Assembly (NCBI GenBank): GCA_027488835.1
Contig: JAIYAW010000008.1
Span: 1 to 64,000, forward strand
Source: Bacteroidota bacterium
GTDB taxonomy: Bacteria > Bacteroidota > Bacteroidia > NS11-12g > UBA955
Length of the DNA: 64,000 nt
Direction of reading: 5' to 3'
Both the position numbers and the translations under genes were made by a program. Below, in pieces: positions 1-8,594 of the stretch. Numbering within the stretch: position 1 is the first letter of the stretch; each line of letters begins with the position of its first letter. The notes beneath the pieces are model-generated. The model did no database searches and had not been told where the DNA came from. It worked only from the letters and a program-made list of their open reading frames with translations.

Positions 1-62
1 ACGAAACGGTGATCCCCTTTATTTAAAGGGTTTGAAGGTGATTTGAGATTGACATCCTAGAT

Positions 63-94
63 CAAACAACAGGATTTTGATGTCCTGTTGTTTG
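63..94 (-). terminator. Hairpin downstream of tmRNA
   Basis: A perfect 12-bp inverted repeat (63-74 pairs with 83-94, 8-base loop) lies about 20 bases past the mature 3' end of the minus-strand tmRNA. The T-run after it is weak, so it may be a terminator or a 3' processing barrier. A smaller hairpin (15-20 with 25-30) lies further on. I see no gene in positions 1-113. Confidence 0.55.
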
Positions 95-113
95 CCTAGA
101 CTGTTGTCAAAAG

Positions 114-480
114 TGGAGTTGGGGGGAATTGAACCCCCGTCCGGAGATGCGAAAGCTGGCGCTTTCTACAGGTTTAGGGTGAGATTGTTTTCGGAAGTAG
201 GCCGGCTCTCCCCAAGCCAACGTAACCTCTTATTTGGCTAATAATGTTTCCTGCGCCAATGTTTCAGAAACATACCCGTGCGGGTCGATTACTTCTGTTG
301 ATTCTCGGCACGAGTATAGAGAATCGAAGTAAATGGCATTAACCTATCACTCGGATTAGGCAGCCATGGCAAAATTGTTTTCGCCTCTTAAATTTTTGAA
401 AATTGAGATTAAAGTGCCAAAATCCAAAGCACTACCTGCTTACACCGCATCCATTCATCCCGTCGATTCCGATCAACCCC
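114..480 (-). ncRNA. ssrA: Transfer-messenger RNA (tmRNA)
   Basis: This RNA rescues stalled ribosomes by acting as both tRNA and mRNA and adding a degradation tag. On the minus strand the 5' end at 480 reads GGGGTTGATCGGAATCGACG, the diagnostic tmRNA start. The 3' end carries a T-arm (stem GGGGG/CCCCC, loop TTCAATT) followed by CAACTCC and the discriminator A at 114. The 5' GGGGTTG pairs exactly with the 3' CAACTCC as the acceptor stem. CCA is not encoded after the discriminator (the genome reads CTT). The length, 367 nt, is normal. The tag frame at 356-385 reads GENNFAMAA then TAA. A minus-strand -7 box at 492-499 sits just upstream. Confidence 0.97.
356..385 (-). other. tmRNA proteolysis tag reading frame
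   Basis: Read on the minus strand, codons GGC GAA AAC AAT TTT GCC ATG GCT GCC TAA encode GENNFAMAA and a stop. The charging alanine is added ahead of this. The GENN start is usual for the phylum. The end, AMAA preceded by F, differs from the common YALAA ending. Confidence 0.93.
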
Positions 481-491
481 AATCGGTTCTA

Positions 492-499
492 CAAAGATA
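492..499 (-). promoter_or_regulatory. tmRNA promoter -7 box
   Basis: TATCTTTG on the minus strand is an exact match to the Bacteroidota -7 element TANNTTTG. It lies 11 bases before the mature tmRNA 5' end at 480. No TTG lies at the expected -33 spacing. Confidence 0.65.
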
Positions 500-525
500 T
501 AGAAAAAATTCTGCTGATTTTTTTC

Positions 526-533
526 TATATTTG
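526..533 (+). promoter_or_regulatory. -7 box for the T9SS surface protein gene
   Basis: TATATTTG on the plus strand matches TANNTTTG exactly. It is placed back-to-back with the tmRNA promoter (26 bases between boxes). Transcription should begin near 540, just before ATG codons at 550 and 562. This rules out the longer open frame that begins inside tmRNA. Confidence 0.6.
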
Positions 534-561
534 TGTGGTTAAATTAAGAATGAATTGTTCG

Positions 562-3500
562 ATGAAAAATAGATTTGTAATTTTGGTGCTCTTTTTTGCG
601 TCGATACAGTCTTTGTTTTCGCAAACAACTCATTACGCATCAACATTTTCTGGATTGACAAGTGCTATAAACGCTGCGACATCTGGTGATATTATTGAAA
701 TTCAAAATGATTTAACAACTACAACGCCCGCTACGGGATTTTCAGCGCTCGTTATTAGCAAAACACTTACCATCAATGGAAATAATTATACCATTACTGT
801 TCCAGTAACGGGTGTTTCAGATGGTGGTATCAATAATTCTGGTACTGGAGGAACATCAACTGCGTCAGCTTATCGCGTATTAAATACCACTGGAACTTCT
901 GTGACAATTACAATTAATGATTGGGTAATAAAAGGTGGAAATATTGGTGCTAATGGATCGGGTGGTTGTATTTTAAACAGCGCCGATAAATTGGTTTTGA
1001 ACAATGTTACTATATCTAACGGCAGAAGTTCATATTTATCGAGTGGCTCTATTGTTTTAGGTAATGGTGGTGGTGGAATGAGCAATACATCAACGGGAAG
1101 GGTTTACATGCAAAATTGCATGATTACCAGAAATTCTGCAGGTTATGGAGGTGGGTTTTTGAATGATGGGGGTAAGATTTTTCTTGAAAAGACTACTTTT
1201 ACCGAAAATAGATCTGAATTCAATGGCGGCGGTGGTGGCGGCTGCGAGACAAAAAATGGCGGTTTTTTATACTTCAATAATTGTACATTTTCAAATAATT
1301 ATAGTACCGAATATGGTGGAGCTATCAATAACTACAACTCAACTACATATGTTGCCAATAGTACCTTTACGGGAAATGTTGTTTATGGCTCAACTTCAAG
1401 AGGTGCTGCCATTTCAAATCGAAATGGAGAATATGTTTTAAATTGTATTTTCGCCTATAATTATTATCGATCAGGAGGAACAATTACAAATCCAAGTGCT
1501 TATGATTTAGATGATTTTGGACTAACTACTGGTACAAATGTAAATTGTTATAACTCTATTTATCATTCTGGTACAAATAAATTTAACACAACTACTTCTA
1601 CAGGGAATGTTCAATATACCGGCGCAATTGATGGTTCGGATAATTCAATATTTGCGGGTGGCATTTACACAAAAATTACTGATGGAACGGGGACAGAAAT
1701 TGGTAGTGCAAAAGTGTATCAGCCATTATTGGTTTCTAACGTTCAAGCGAAAACTGCAACATTAAAATTGGGAAGTTTTCCAAATAAAACCGCAAATAAA
1801 GGACTTGTAACAGGTTTTACTTTTGGGGGTGGTTCTCCATCTATGGGGTATAAAAACACAGGTGGAACTTGGGTGAATATATTGGGAACGGCAGCATCTA
1901 GTAATATTGTTACCTTAGATCAATTAGGAACAACAAGAAGCACAACTGCGCCCACACGAGGTTCTGTTGAAACTGAAATAGCTACTGTTTACATGTTGAA
2001 ATCAGTAATCGCTGCCAACGGTACTACTTTGGGTGCTTCGATTTATGGAGATGTTTATGCTTCAGGAACGAAAATCAATGTCACCGCAATTGCGAATACA
2101 GGATATGCGTTTAGTTCGTGGATAGATTATACTACTGGTTCAGTTGTTTCTACATCAAATCCTTATTCAATTACGTTAACTTCAAATTTAACAATTCAAC
2201 CAGTTTTTGTTACTTCAAGTACATATACAGTTACTTTTTCTGGAAATAACAATACCAGTGGTTCAGCACCGAATAATTTAAGCTTTACAACTGGAAATTC
2301 CGTGACTTTATCAGGCCAAGGTACGCTTTTGAGGGATGAATATTATTTTAGCGGTTGGAATACACAGCCAAGTGGTGGAGGTACAAATTATGCAGTTGGT
2401 GCAACTTATTCAACAACCGCAAATTTAACATTATACGCCAAATGGACTCCTTACGTTAAATACTATGTAAAATCAGGTTTCACTGCTGCATTAAATTCAA
2501 CGTCGAGTTGGTCTGGTTATCCTGATGGAACAGGAGGTAGTCCAGCAAATTTTAATAGCGATAAAATTTTTATTCTCGATAATTCTGCTAATTCAATTTC
2601 CTATTCAACAGGCGGTAACTGGACAATTGCTGGAGCATTGCAAATTCCAACGGGTAAAACATTATCTATAGACAACAATACTACATTGTCTATATCTGGT
2701 GATATATTTAATTCAGGTTCAATAAGTAGCGGTGGTTCTGGCTCAATATTGAAAATGGCTGGATCAGGTTCACAGTATTTAGCAGGTAACAATACGATTT
2801 CTAAATTGGTCATTGATAACAGCAAGGGTGTTAATATCGGAGGGGCAACAGATGTTACAAATTCCTTAACACTCACAAATGGAGTATTAGGTACATCCAA
2901 TGGTACTCTTACGCTAAAAAGTAATTCCTCCGGAACCGCTATCGTAAATCAAGTTACTGGGGGCAGTATTAGTGGTGTAGTTACAGTTGAAAGGTATATT
3001 CCCGCTCGCAGGGCTTTTCGTTTGTTAAGTTCGCCTGTAACAACTACAACAAGTATCAACGTAAATTGGCAAGAAGGTGGAAGTAATGCATCAGGCTTAG
3101 GTACGCACATAACAGGTTCGTCAACAGGATCAAATGGATTTGATCAATCTCAAACGGGAAATAATTCATTATTTACTCATAACAATGCCACTGGAACTTG
3201 GTCTTCTATAGGTAATACAAATTCCACTACATTAACATCTGGGAATCCTTATCGATTGATGGTTCGTGGTGATAGAACTGTTGATTTAAATACCAATACC
3301 CCAACGCCAAGGAATACCACATTACGGGCAACAGGTACATTATTTACAGGTTCGCTATCTGTTAGTGGGTTGAGTCAAACTGCCAATGGTTTTAGTTTTA
3401 TTGGTAATCCATATCAAGCGCCAGTAGATATGAATACGATTTTGACTGGGTCAACCAATTTGAATAAAAGTTATTATTACATTTGGGATCCAAAGGTTTC

Positions 3501-4410
3501 AACCCGCGGTGCCTATGTAACAGTTGATGTTGCGAATAATTCGAACAATGTTAGCGGATCCACAGCTGATAAATATTTACAACCTTGGCAAGCTTGTTTT
3601 GTAAAAACTGTAAGCAATGGATCATCTGCAATGTCTTTTACCGAGGCCTCAAAAGGTTCATCTCTTACAAATGTATTTAAACTTTTACCACCATTATCAA
3701 CCTGGAATATTCAACTTTATCAATCTGATTCTCTTAATGTTGATGCTATGCCGAATGATGGTTTTATAGTGCACTTCGATTCTAAATTCTCAAACACAAT
3801 TGATCAGTTAGACGCGCTTAAACCAGTCAATCAAGATGAAAATCTTGCTGTAAAGAATACAGATAAATTATTCAGTATAGAATCTAGGAACATACCTGAA
3901 TTTTTAGACACAATTCCGTTGTATTTCTATCAAATTCGCGACAAAAAATATGTTTTTAAATTTGATATTAGTGCAAATGTGGGTAGGAAAGCCTTTTTAA
4001 TTGATAAATATTTGAATTTAGAATATCCAATTGAAAATGTTGGAATTACTTCGTACTCTTTTGAAGTAGATTTACTAAATAATAGCTCAAAAGATCCAAA
4101 TAGATTTGTTATCGTATTTAAAGAAGAGGTTTTATCTATATCATCAAAATTGTCTAATTCAAAATATTTATCTATTACTCCCAACCCAGTCAAAAATAAT
4201 AGATTTAAAATTACCAATAATCGTGGTTTTGAATTGGGTAATGTTTTGGAAATTATTGATATGAATGGTAAAATAATTTATAAAAAGGTTATTTCTCTAA
4301 TTGGAAATGAAGTTATTGTAGATGTCCAAGACGTTTTATCGAGTGGTGTTTATTGTGTGAAATTTTATTCAGAAAATTCTGTTCAAACTAAAACATTAAT
4401 AATTGAATAA
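562..4410 (+). CDS. Large T9SS-secreted surface protein with beta-helix and InlB-type repeats
   Basis: A 1282-residue exported protein, probably displayed on the cell surface; substrate unknown. The order seen is: signal peptide (1 to about 21, ending LFSQ); a Gly/Asn/Thr-rich parallel beta-helix region with short repeated turns (about 60-330, polymorphic outer-membrane-protein style); a repeat like the InlB/Listeria-Bacteroides type (about 555-628, with an FSGWNTQ core and ending YAKWTP); a long Thr/Ser/Asn-rich segment; and a C-terminal T9SS sorting module over the last 80 residues, beginning SITPNPVKNN. The start is ATG at 562; ATG at 550 would add four residues. The frame stays open upstream to 403, but that would lie within tmRNA and ahead of the promoter. 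The adhesin role is an inference from architecture. Confidence 0.9.
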   Translation: MKNRFVILVLFFASIQSLFSQTTHYASTFSGLTSAINAATSGDIIEIQNDLTTTTPATGFSALVISKTLTINGNNYTITVPVTGVSDGGINNSGTGGTSTASAYRVLNTTGTSVTITINDWVIKGGNIGANGSGGCILNSADKLVLNNVTISNGRSSYLSSGSIVLGNGGGGMSNTSTGRVYMQNCMITRNSAGYGGGFLNDGGKIFLEKTTFTENRSEFNGGGGGGCETKNGGFLYFNNCTFSNNYSTEYGGAINNYNSTTYVANSTFTGNVVYGSTSRGAAISNRNGEYVLNCIFAYNYYRSGGTITNPSAYDLDDFGLTTGTNVNCYNSIYHSGTNKFNTTTSTGNVQYTGAIDGSDNSIFAGGIYTKITDGTGTEIGSAKVYQPLLVSNVQAKTATLKLGSFPNKTANKGLVTGFTFGGGSPSMGYKNTGGTWVNILGTAASSNIVTLDQLGTTRSTTAPTRGSVETEIATVYMLKSVIAANGTTLGASIYGDVYASGTKINVTAIANTGYAFSSWIDYTTGSVVSTSNPYSITLTSNLTIQPVFVTSSTYTVTFSGNNNTSGSAPNNLSFTTGNSVTLSGQGTLLRDEYYFSGWNTQPSGGGTNYAVGATYSTTANLTLYAKWTPYVKYYVKSGFTAALNSTSSWSGYPDGTGGSPANFNSDKIFILDNSANSISYSTGGNWTIAGALQIPTGKTLSIDNNTTLSISGDIFNSGSISSGGSGSILKMAGSGSQYLAGNNTISKLVIDNSKGVNIGGATDVTNSLTLTNGVLGTSNGTLTLKSNSSGTAIVNQVTGGSISGVVTVERYIPARRAFRLLSSPVTTTTSINVNWQEGGSNASGLGTHITGSSTGSNGFDQSQTGNNSLFTHNNATGTWSSIGNTNSTTLTSGNPYRLMVRGDRTVDLNTNTPTPRNTTLRATGTLFTGSLSVSGLSQTANGFSFIGNPYQAPVDMNTILTGSTNLNKSYYYIWDPKVSTRGAYVTVDVANNSNNVSGSTADKYLQPWQACFVKTVSNGSSAMSFTEASKGSSLTNVFKLLPPLSTWNIQLYQSDSLNVDAMPNDGFIVHFDSKFSNTIDQLDALKPVNQDENLAVKNTDKLFSIESRNIPEFLDTIPLYFYQIRDKKYVFKFDISANVGRKAFLIDKYLNLEYPIENVGITSYSFEVDLLNNSSKDPNRFVIVFKEEVLSISSKLSNSKYLSITPNPVKNNRFKITNNRGFELGNVLEIIDMNGKIIYKKVISLIGNEVIVDVQDVLSSGVYCVKFYSENSVQTKTLIIE

Positions 4411-4858
4411 CAATTTATTGTATTGTTTTTCTACTCTTATTTTAGAGAGATTTTCTTGGTTCAAACTGTTTAAGAATTCTTGTGTGTGCTTTTTGATTTT
4501 GTTTTATCAAAATGCTACAGCGCAATCCAAAATTGATTCGATAAGGGTACCACCAATTAAATTTCAATTGAATCTTATTTTTGGTGATTCTAACCAATAC
4601 AAATTCCAAATTCAAGATTTAACCAAAGATTCTATTGTTTCAAGCGATATAAGTTTGGTAAAATTATCAATGGACTCAGCGATTTTGGTTATTCAAAAGA
4701 GCATTGAAAATTTGAGACAAAATCGTAGTATCACAAACAACTATGTAGTTTTGTATATTTTAAATCTGAATTTCAAAATGGAAGAAATGCATTGTTTGAT
4801 TGAAAAATTATCTGAAATAGGTGTTAGGGTCAAAGTGGAATTTTCATTAAAAAAATAA
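4403..4858 (+). CDS. Small exported protein of unknown function
   Basis: Not recognised. The 151-residue frame begins with TTG at 4403 and overlaps the end of the T9SS surface protein gene by 8 bases, which suggests translational coupling. No ATG is available near the start; TTG at 4418 is an alternative. Residues about 15-41 form a hydrophobic signal-like stretch ending NATAQ. The rest is a soluble alpha/beta-looking domain with no obvious catalytic motif. The tight linkage suggests a role connected to the upstream surface protein, but this is only inferred. Confidence 0.6.
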   Translation: MNNNLLYCFSTLILERFSWFKLFKNSCVCFLILFYQNATAQSKIDSIRVPPIKFQLNLIFGDSNQYKFQIQDLTKDSIVSSDISLVKLSMDSAILVIQKSIENLRQNRSITNNYVVLYILNLNFKMEEMHCLIEKLSEIGVRVKVEFSLKK

Positions 4859-4881
4859 TTTGAAATTAAAATTTTTAATCA

Positions 4882-4889
4882 TATCTTTG
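4882..4889 (+). promoter_or_regulatory. -7 box for the PID-CTERM-like gene
   Basis: TATCTTTG, an exact TANNTTTG match, ends one base before ATG 4891. A transcript starting a few bases downstream could not carry that codon with any leader, so ATG 4903 is the better start. Confidence 0.6.
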
Positions 4890-4902
4890 TATGAAATTAG
4901 TT

Positions 4903-5091
4903 ATGTTAGTTAAAAAGTCACTCATTCTTGCAATTGTTTTGATATCATCAAAAATATTAATGGCGCAAGCTGGTTTTGATGATGATGTAGCTGATGTTGC
5001 TGTACCAGTTGACGGTGGAATATCTGTTATTCTTGGAGCTGCTATTTCTTATGGAGTTTTAAAGCTTCGCAAGAATAAAGACAATAATTAA
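4903..5091 (+). CDS. PID-CTERM-like small exported protein
   Basis: A 62-residue protein with an N-terminal signal (ending LMAQ), a short acidic linker, then PVDGG followed by a hydrophobic Gly/Ala helix with a Tyr-Gly pair and a basic end (LRKNK). This matches the small Bacteroidota proteins called PID-CTERM, whose motif is P-I-D-G-G followed by a membrane helix; here Ile is Val. The motif is thought to be a sorting or anchoring signal; its processing enzyme is not established to my knowledge. The gene has its own promoter and its stop overlaps the stop of the convergent yqgE by 4 bases. Confidence 0.75.
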   Translation: MLVKKSLILAIVLISSKILMAQAGFDDDVADVAVPVDGGISVILGAAISYGVLKLRKNKDNN

Positions 5092-5642
5092 TTTAGCTGT
5101 ACATCGTTTGGAGCTTGGGCTAACCAAGTGTACTCTCCACCCAAATCAGACAAACATTTTTTCCAAACGAACTGCGCATTCATCATCATGTAATTGCGTT
5201 TGAATTGTGAAACAATCCAAGTTTTCTCTTTAATCTCATTTTCCAATTGTTCGGGTCCCCAACCACAATAACCGGCAATTGCAAAGGCATTACTTTCGTT
5301 TAGTTCCCCTGTTTGATGCACAGCAATAATTTCATGCGCGTCGCCACCCCAATACATGCCATCGCCAATTGGTAAGGTGTTTTTGATATCGCCGCAGCTG
5401 TGCAAAAAATTCATTGTCTTTTTGGATTCCATGGGTCCCCCAAAATATAACTTTAAACTGATTTCACTTCCGTCTTCTTCGCTAGCTGCTTTCATGAGTA
5501 GGCCTGACGTATCATTGATTACAACGCCATAAGTTCCCTCATCATTATCGTCAATTATGAGTACCACATTCCGGAAAAAAGTTTCGTCAGTTATAAACGG
5601 TTCTGCAATTAAGAGGGTACCTGGTTCTAGGAATTTACGCAT
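5088..5642 (-). CDS. yqgE: YqgE/AlgH family protein
   Basis: A cytoplasmic protein of the DUF179 family, of uncertain biochemical role. The hallmark start (GTLLIAEP), the NVVLIIDDNDEGTYGVVIN segment and FGGPMESK are present. From ATG 5642 it is 184 residues, the normal family size. An ATG at 5672 would add ten residues, but a -7-like TACATATTG lies between the two codons, so the internal start is preferred. It is convergent with the PID-CTERM-like gene. Confidence 0.88.
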   Translation of the reverse strand: MRKFLEPGTLLIAEPFITDETFFRNVVLIIDDNDEGTYGVVINDTSGLLMKAASEEDGSEISLKLYFGGPMESKKTMNFLHSCGDIKNTLPIGDGMYWGGDAHEIIAVHQTGELNESNAFAIAGYCGWGPEQLENEIKEKTWIVSQFKRNYMMMNAQFVWKKCLSDLGGEYTWLAQAPNDVQLN

Positions 5643-5730
5643 ATCAACTGCAATATGTAAAAAATATGTCATACCTCAATAATTATCATAAAAAATAGTG
5701 TTCTTTGCGTCACATTAACACTTATTCTAA

Positions 5731-8562
5731 ATGAAATCTATTTCCCTTAAAAGTTTATTGTTCTTTGGCTTGGCTTCATTATCAAATGTATTGCTAAGTC
5801 AGGTGGTAACGGTTGATCCTGTATTTCCAAAAGAAACAGATACCATTACGGTGGTATTCGACGCCACTTTGGGCAACGGAGCCTTGAAGGGAGTAACACA
5901 AGTATATGCCCATGCCGGTGTAATTACCAATTTATCAACTTCAAGTGCCGATTGGAAGCATGTTGTAGGAACATGGGGAACGGCAGATACTAGGGTGAAA
6001 ATGATTTCAATGGGCAACGATAAGTGGAAACTTCGTTACCACATGAAGAACTTTTATGCCCAAGCAGGGGCTTTTGCCCCCAACGAAACCATTCAACAAT
6101 TGTCATTTGTTTTTAGAAACCAAGATGGAAGTATCGTTGGCCGCAGTGCCAACGGCGGTGATATTTTTTCACCTGTTTATTCTGCGGCATCCAGTTTGAT
6201 ATTGAAAATTACTTTGCCAGAGGCAAAAACAACCATTGGGAAATCTACCGATATATTAAATGTAAATGCCTACACCAGCAAAAGTGCCAACATCGAATTG
6301 TATTTCGATGGTAGTTTGTTGCGTTCAATAACATCAAAAGATAGTTTGCAAGCTTTGTTTACAAACTTTACTTTGGGTTCGCATAAAATTAAAATCATTG
6401 CCAATGTTGGGAGCGAAACTTCTTCCGACAGTATTGTGTATATAGTCAATCCAACTGTTACCTCTTTGGCAATTCCATCGGGGTTGGAACAGGGTATCAA
6501 TTACATCAACGATTCAACTGTTTATTTGGTGCTTTATGCCCCTTATAAAAACTATGTTTATGCCATTGGTGATTTTTCAAACTGGCAACCCGATACAAAG
6601 TATTTCATGAATTTTGATCCCTCAAAATCATTATGGTGGACGAGAGTTGAAGGACTTACTCCAAAGCAAGAAGTGGGTTATCAATATTTTATTGATGGAA
6701 AATTGCGCGTTGCCGATCCTTTCAGTCCGTTGATGTTGAGTGAATGGGATGATGCAGGAATTCCAGCTGCGAACTATCCAAACTTAAAACCTTATCCTAA
6801 GAACAAAACTTCTGGATGGGTAACTGTGATGCAACCTGGAGCACCAGGTTTTTCATGGAGCAAAATGAAATTCACCCGTCCCTCAAAAGATAAATTGGTG
6901 ATTTATGAATGCTTGATTCGAGATTTTACCAAGGCTCAAACATTTAAGTCGGTTCAAGATTCGCTACCATACCTGAAAAGATTGGGAATTACAGCGTTGC
7001 AATTGATGCCTGTTTTTGAATTTGAGGGAAATTTGAGCTGGGGGTATAATCCCGCTTCGCACATGGCCATCGATAAGTTTTACGGAACTCGTGACGCTTT
7101 GAAATCTTTGATAGATGCGGCACACCAGCAGGGAATTGCAATTATTTTAGACGTGGTATTCAACCATGCATTTGGTTCTGCATCTATTTGCCAAATGTAT
7201 TGGGATGATGTGAATTCTAGACCTGCTCAAAATGGTCCTTATGCAAATCCAATTCCAACCCATCCATTTAATGTGGGTAACGATTTAAACCACGAAAGCT
7301 CGGCAACAAAATATTACGTAAAACGCGTATTGAAGTATATATTGGAAGAGTTTCATGTGGATGGATTTCGATTTGATTTAAGCAAAGGATTTACCCAGAA
7401 AAATTCTGGAAGCGATGCAAATGTAATGGGGCAATACGATGCAAGTAGAATTGCAATATGGAAGGACTATAACAACACAGTAAAAAGTGTTGATCCAGAA
7501 GCATATACGATTCTAGAACACTTTGCCGATAATTCGGAAGAAAAAGAATTGGCTGCTAATGGCATGATGCTTTGGGGGAATGCAAATTACAACATGAACC
7601 AAGCCGCAGAAGGTGTGATCAACAACAGCGATTTTGGTTGGGGTATAGATTATACCAAAAGGGGTTTACTTGCCCCGAATTTGGTGTCGTATGCAGCTAG
7701 CCATGACGAAGAGAGAATGGCTTATTCTTGCATTAATTATGGAGCTGCAGTGTCTGGATATAGTGTCAGAACCAATCCGATTTTTTTGGACAGAATTGCA
7801 TTGTCGTATTCGTTTTTATGGCTGACTCCCGGTCCTAAAATGATTTGGCAGTTTGATGAGTTGGGATATGATTATTCGATAAACCATTGCGTGAATGGTA
7901 CGGTTAACAATTCTTGTAGGCTCGATCAAAAGCCTATTCGCTGGGATTATTGGACTTCAAACAACAACCGCAGAAGGTTGTATTTCAAAAATGCCATGAT
8001 GTTGCATTTGAAGAAAACGTATAACGATGTAAGTGCTCCTGTGAATTTTTCACTGAATGCGGTTGGTAAATTCAAGAGAATGCAAATTAATGGTGGAACT
8101 TTTACAACTTTGTTGTATGGAAGTTTCGATTTAACGTCCCAAGCCGTAACTCCTGCGTTTCCATTTACTGGAATGTGGTATGATTACATGAATGGCGATA
8201 GCATCAATGTAACGAATGTAAATATGGCGGTAAGTTTTAAACCAAGTGAGTTTAGGGTGTGGACAAGCAAGCGAATTGACAATCCGTTTTTAGTGGATAT
8301 GGCCAAAATGTCTGTTTCTGATGTGAAAATTGAGTCCGTAGAAGTGTATCCAAATCCAGCTGCGCAAACCTTGTATGTTGCCGTTCCAACATTGGGCGAA
8401 CGTAAATTTTGTATGTTCAATTTGTCGGGGCAGTTGGTTTTTGAAACATCGGTAATGGGTGAAAGTACAATTGACATATCAAACTTGAGCAACGGCATGT
8501 ATGTTTTCAAGATTTTTGGGGGACAGCAGGTTTCTTCGGGAAAAGTGGTGGTTCAAAAGTAA
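5731..8562 (+). CDS. Secreted GH13 alpha-amylase-family enzyme with T9SS tail
   Basis: Probably cleaves or rearranges alpha-glucans (starch or glycogen) outside the cell or on its surface. The 943-residue chain has a signal peptide (1-24), an N-terminal E-set/carbohydrate-binding-like domain (about 25-150), an Ig-like segment (about 155-240), a CBM48-like domain (about 245-335, with AIGDFSNWQP), a GH13 barrel (about 385-760) and a T9SS sorting module (last 80, starting EVYPNPA). GH13 regions seen: DVVFNH (474-479), GFRFDLS with nucleophile D549, LEHFAD with acid/base E596, and ASHDEERM with D659. Region IV reads SHDE instead of the common ENHD. Glucan specificity cannot be fixed from sequence. 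Confidence 0.93.
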   Translation: MKSISLKSLLFFGLASLSNVLLSQVVTVDPVFPKETDTITVVFDATLGNGALKGVTQVYAHAGVITNLSTSSADWKHVVGTWGTADTRVKMISMGNDKWKLRYHMKNFYAQAGAFAPNETIQQLSFVFRNQDGSIVGRSANGGDIFSPVYSAASSLILKITLPEAKTTIGKSTDILNVNAYTSKSANIELYFDGSLLRSITSKDSLQALFTNFTLGSHKIKIIANVGSETSSDSIVYIVNPTVTSLAIPSGLEQGINYINDSTVYLVLYAPYKNYVYAIGDFSNWQPDTKYFMNFDPSKSLWWTRVEGLTPKQEVGYQYFIDGKLRVADPFSPLMLSEWDDAGIPAANYPNLKPYPKNKTSGWVTVMQPGAPGFSWSKMKFTRPSKDKLVIYECLIRDFTKAQTFKSVQDSLPYLKRLGITALQLMPVFEFEGNLSWGYNPASHMAIDKFYGTRDALKSLIDAAHQQGIAIILDVVFNHAFGSASICQMYWDDVNSRPAQNGPYANPIPTHPFNVGNDLNHESSATKYYVKRVLKYILEEFHVDGFRFDLSKGFTQKNSGSDANVMGQYDASRIAIWKDYNNTVKSVDPEAYTILEHFADNSEEKELAANGMMLWGNANYNMNQAAEGVINNSDFGWGIDYTKRGLLAPNLVSYAASHDEERMAYSCINYGAAVSGYSVRTNPIFLDRIALSYSFLWLTPGPKMIWQFDELGYDYSINHCVNGTVNNSCRLDQKPIRWDYWTSNNNRRRLYFKNAMMLHLKKTYNDVSAPVNFSLNAVGKFKRMQINGGTFTTLLYGSFDLTSQAVTPAFPFTGMWYDYMNGDSINVTNVNMAVSFKPSEFRVWTSKRIDNPFLVDMAKMSVSDVKIESVEVYPNPAAQTLYVAVPTLGERKFCMFNLSGQLVFETSVMGESTIDISNLSNGMYVFKIFGGQQVSSGKVVVQK

Positions 8563-8594
8563 TTCTGCACTATTTTCATTAAACTTGCAGTCCC

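Noticed and set aside
1-113. Possible tRNA next to tmRNA
   Set aside because: Only two simple hairpins are seen; there is no cloverleaf, anticodon arm or T-loop outside tmRNA.
403-561. Extension of the T9SS surface protein frame upstream to 403
   Set aside because: It overlaps the tmRNA gene and lies ahead of the -7 box at 526-533; the added residues lack a signal-peptide character.
1163-1441. Plus-strand open frame inside the T9SS surface protein gene
   Set aside because: It is a shifted-frame shadow of the repeat-rich beta-helix coding sequence, with no promoter and no domain.
2601-2900. Minus-strand open frame within the surface protein gene
   Set aside because: It is an antisense shadow with Pro/Leu/Val bias from the repetitive sense strand, with no homology-like motifs.
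8184-8510. Minus-strand frame over the end of the GH13 gene
   Set aside because: It is antisense to a clear T9SS tail; composition and lack of start signals mark it as a shadow.
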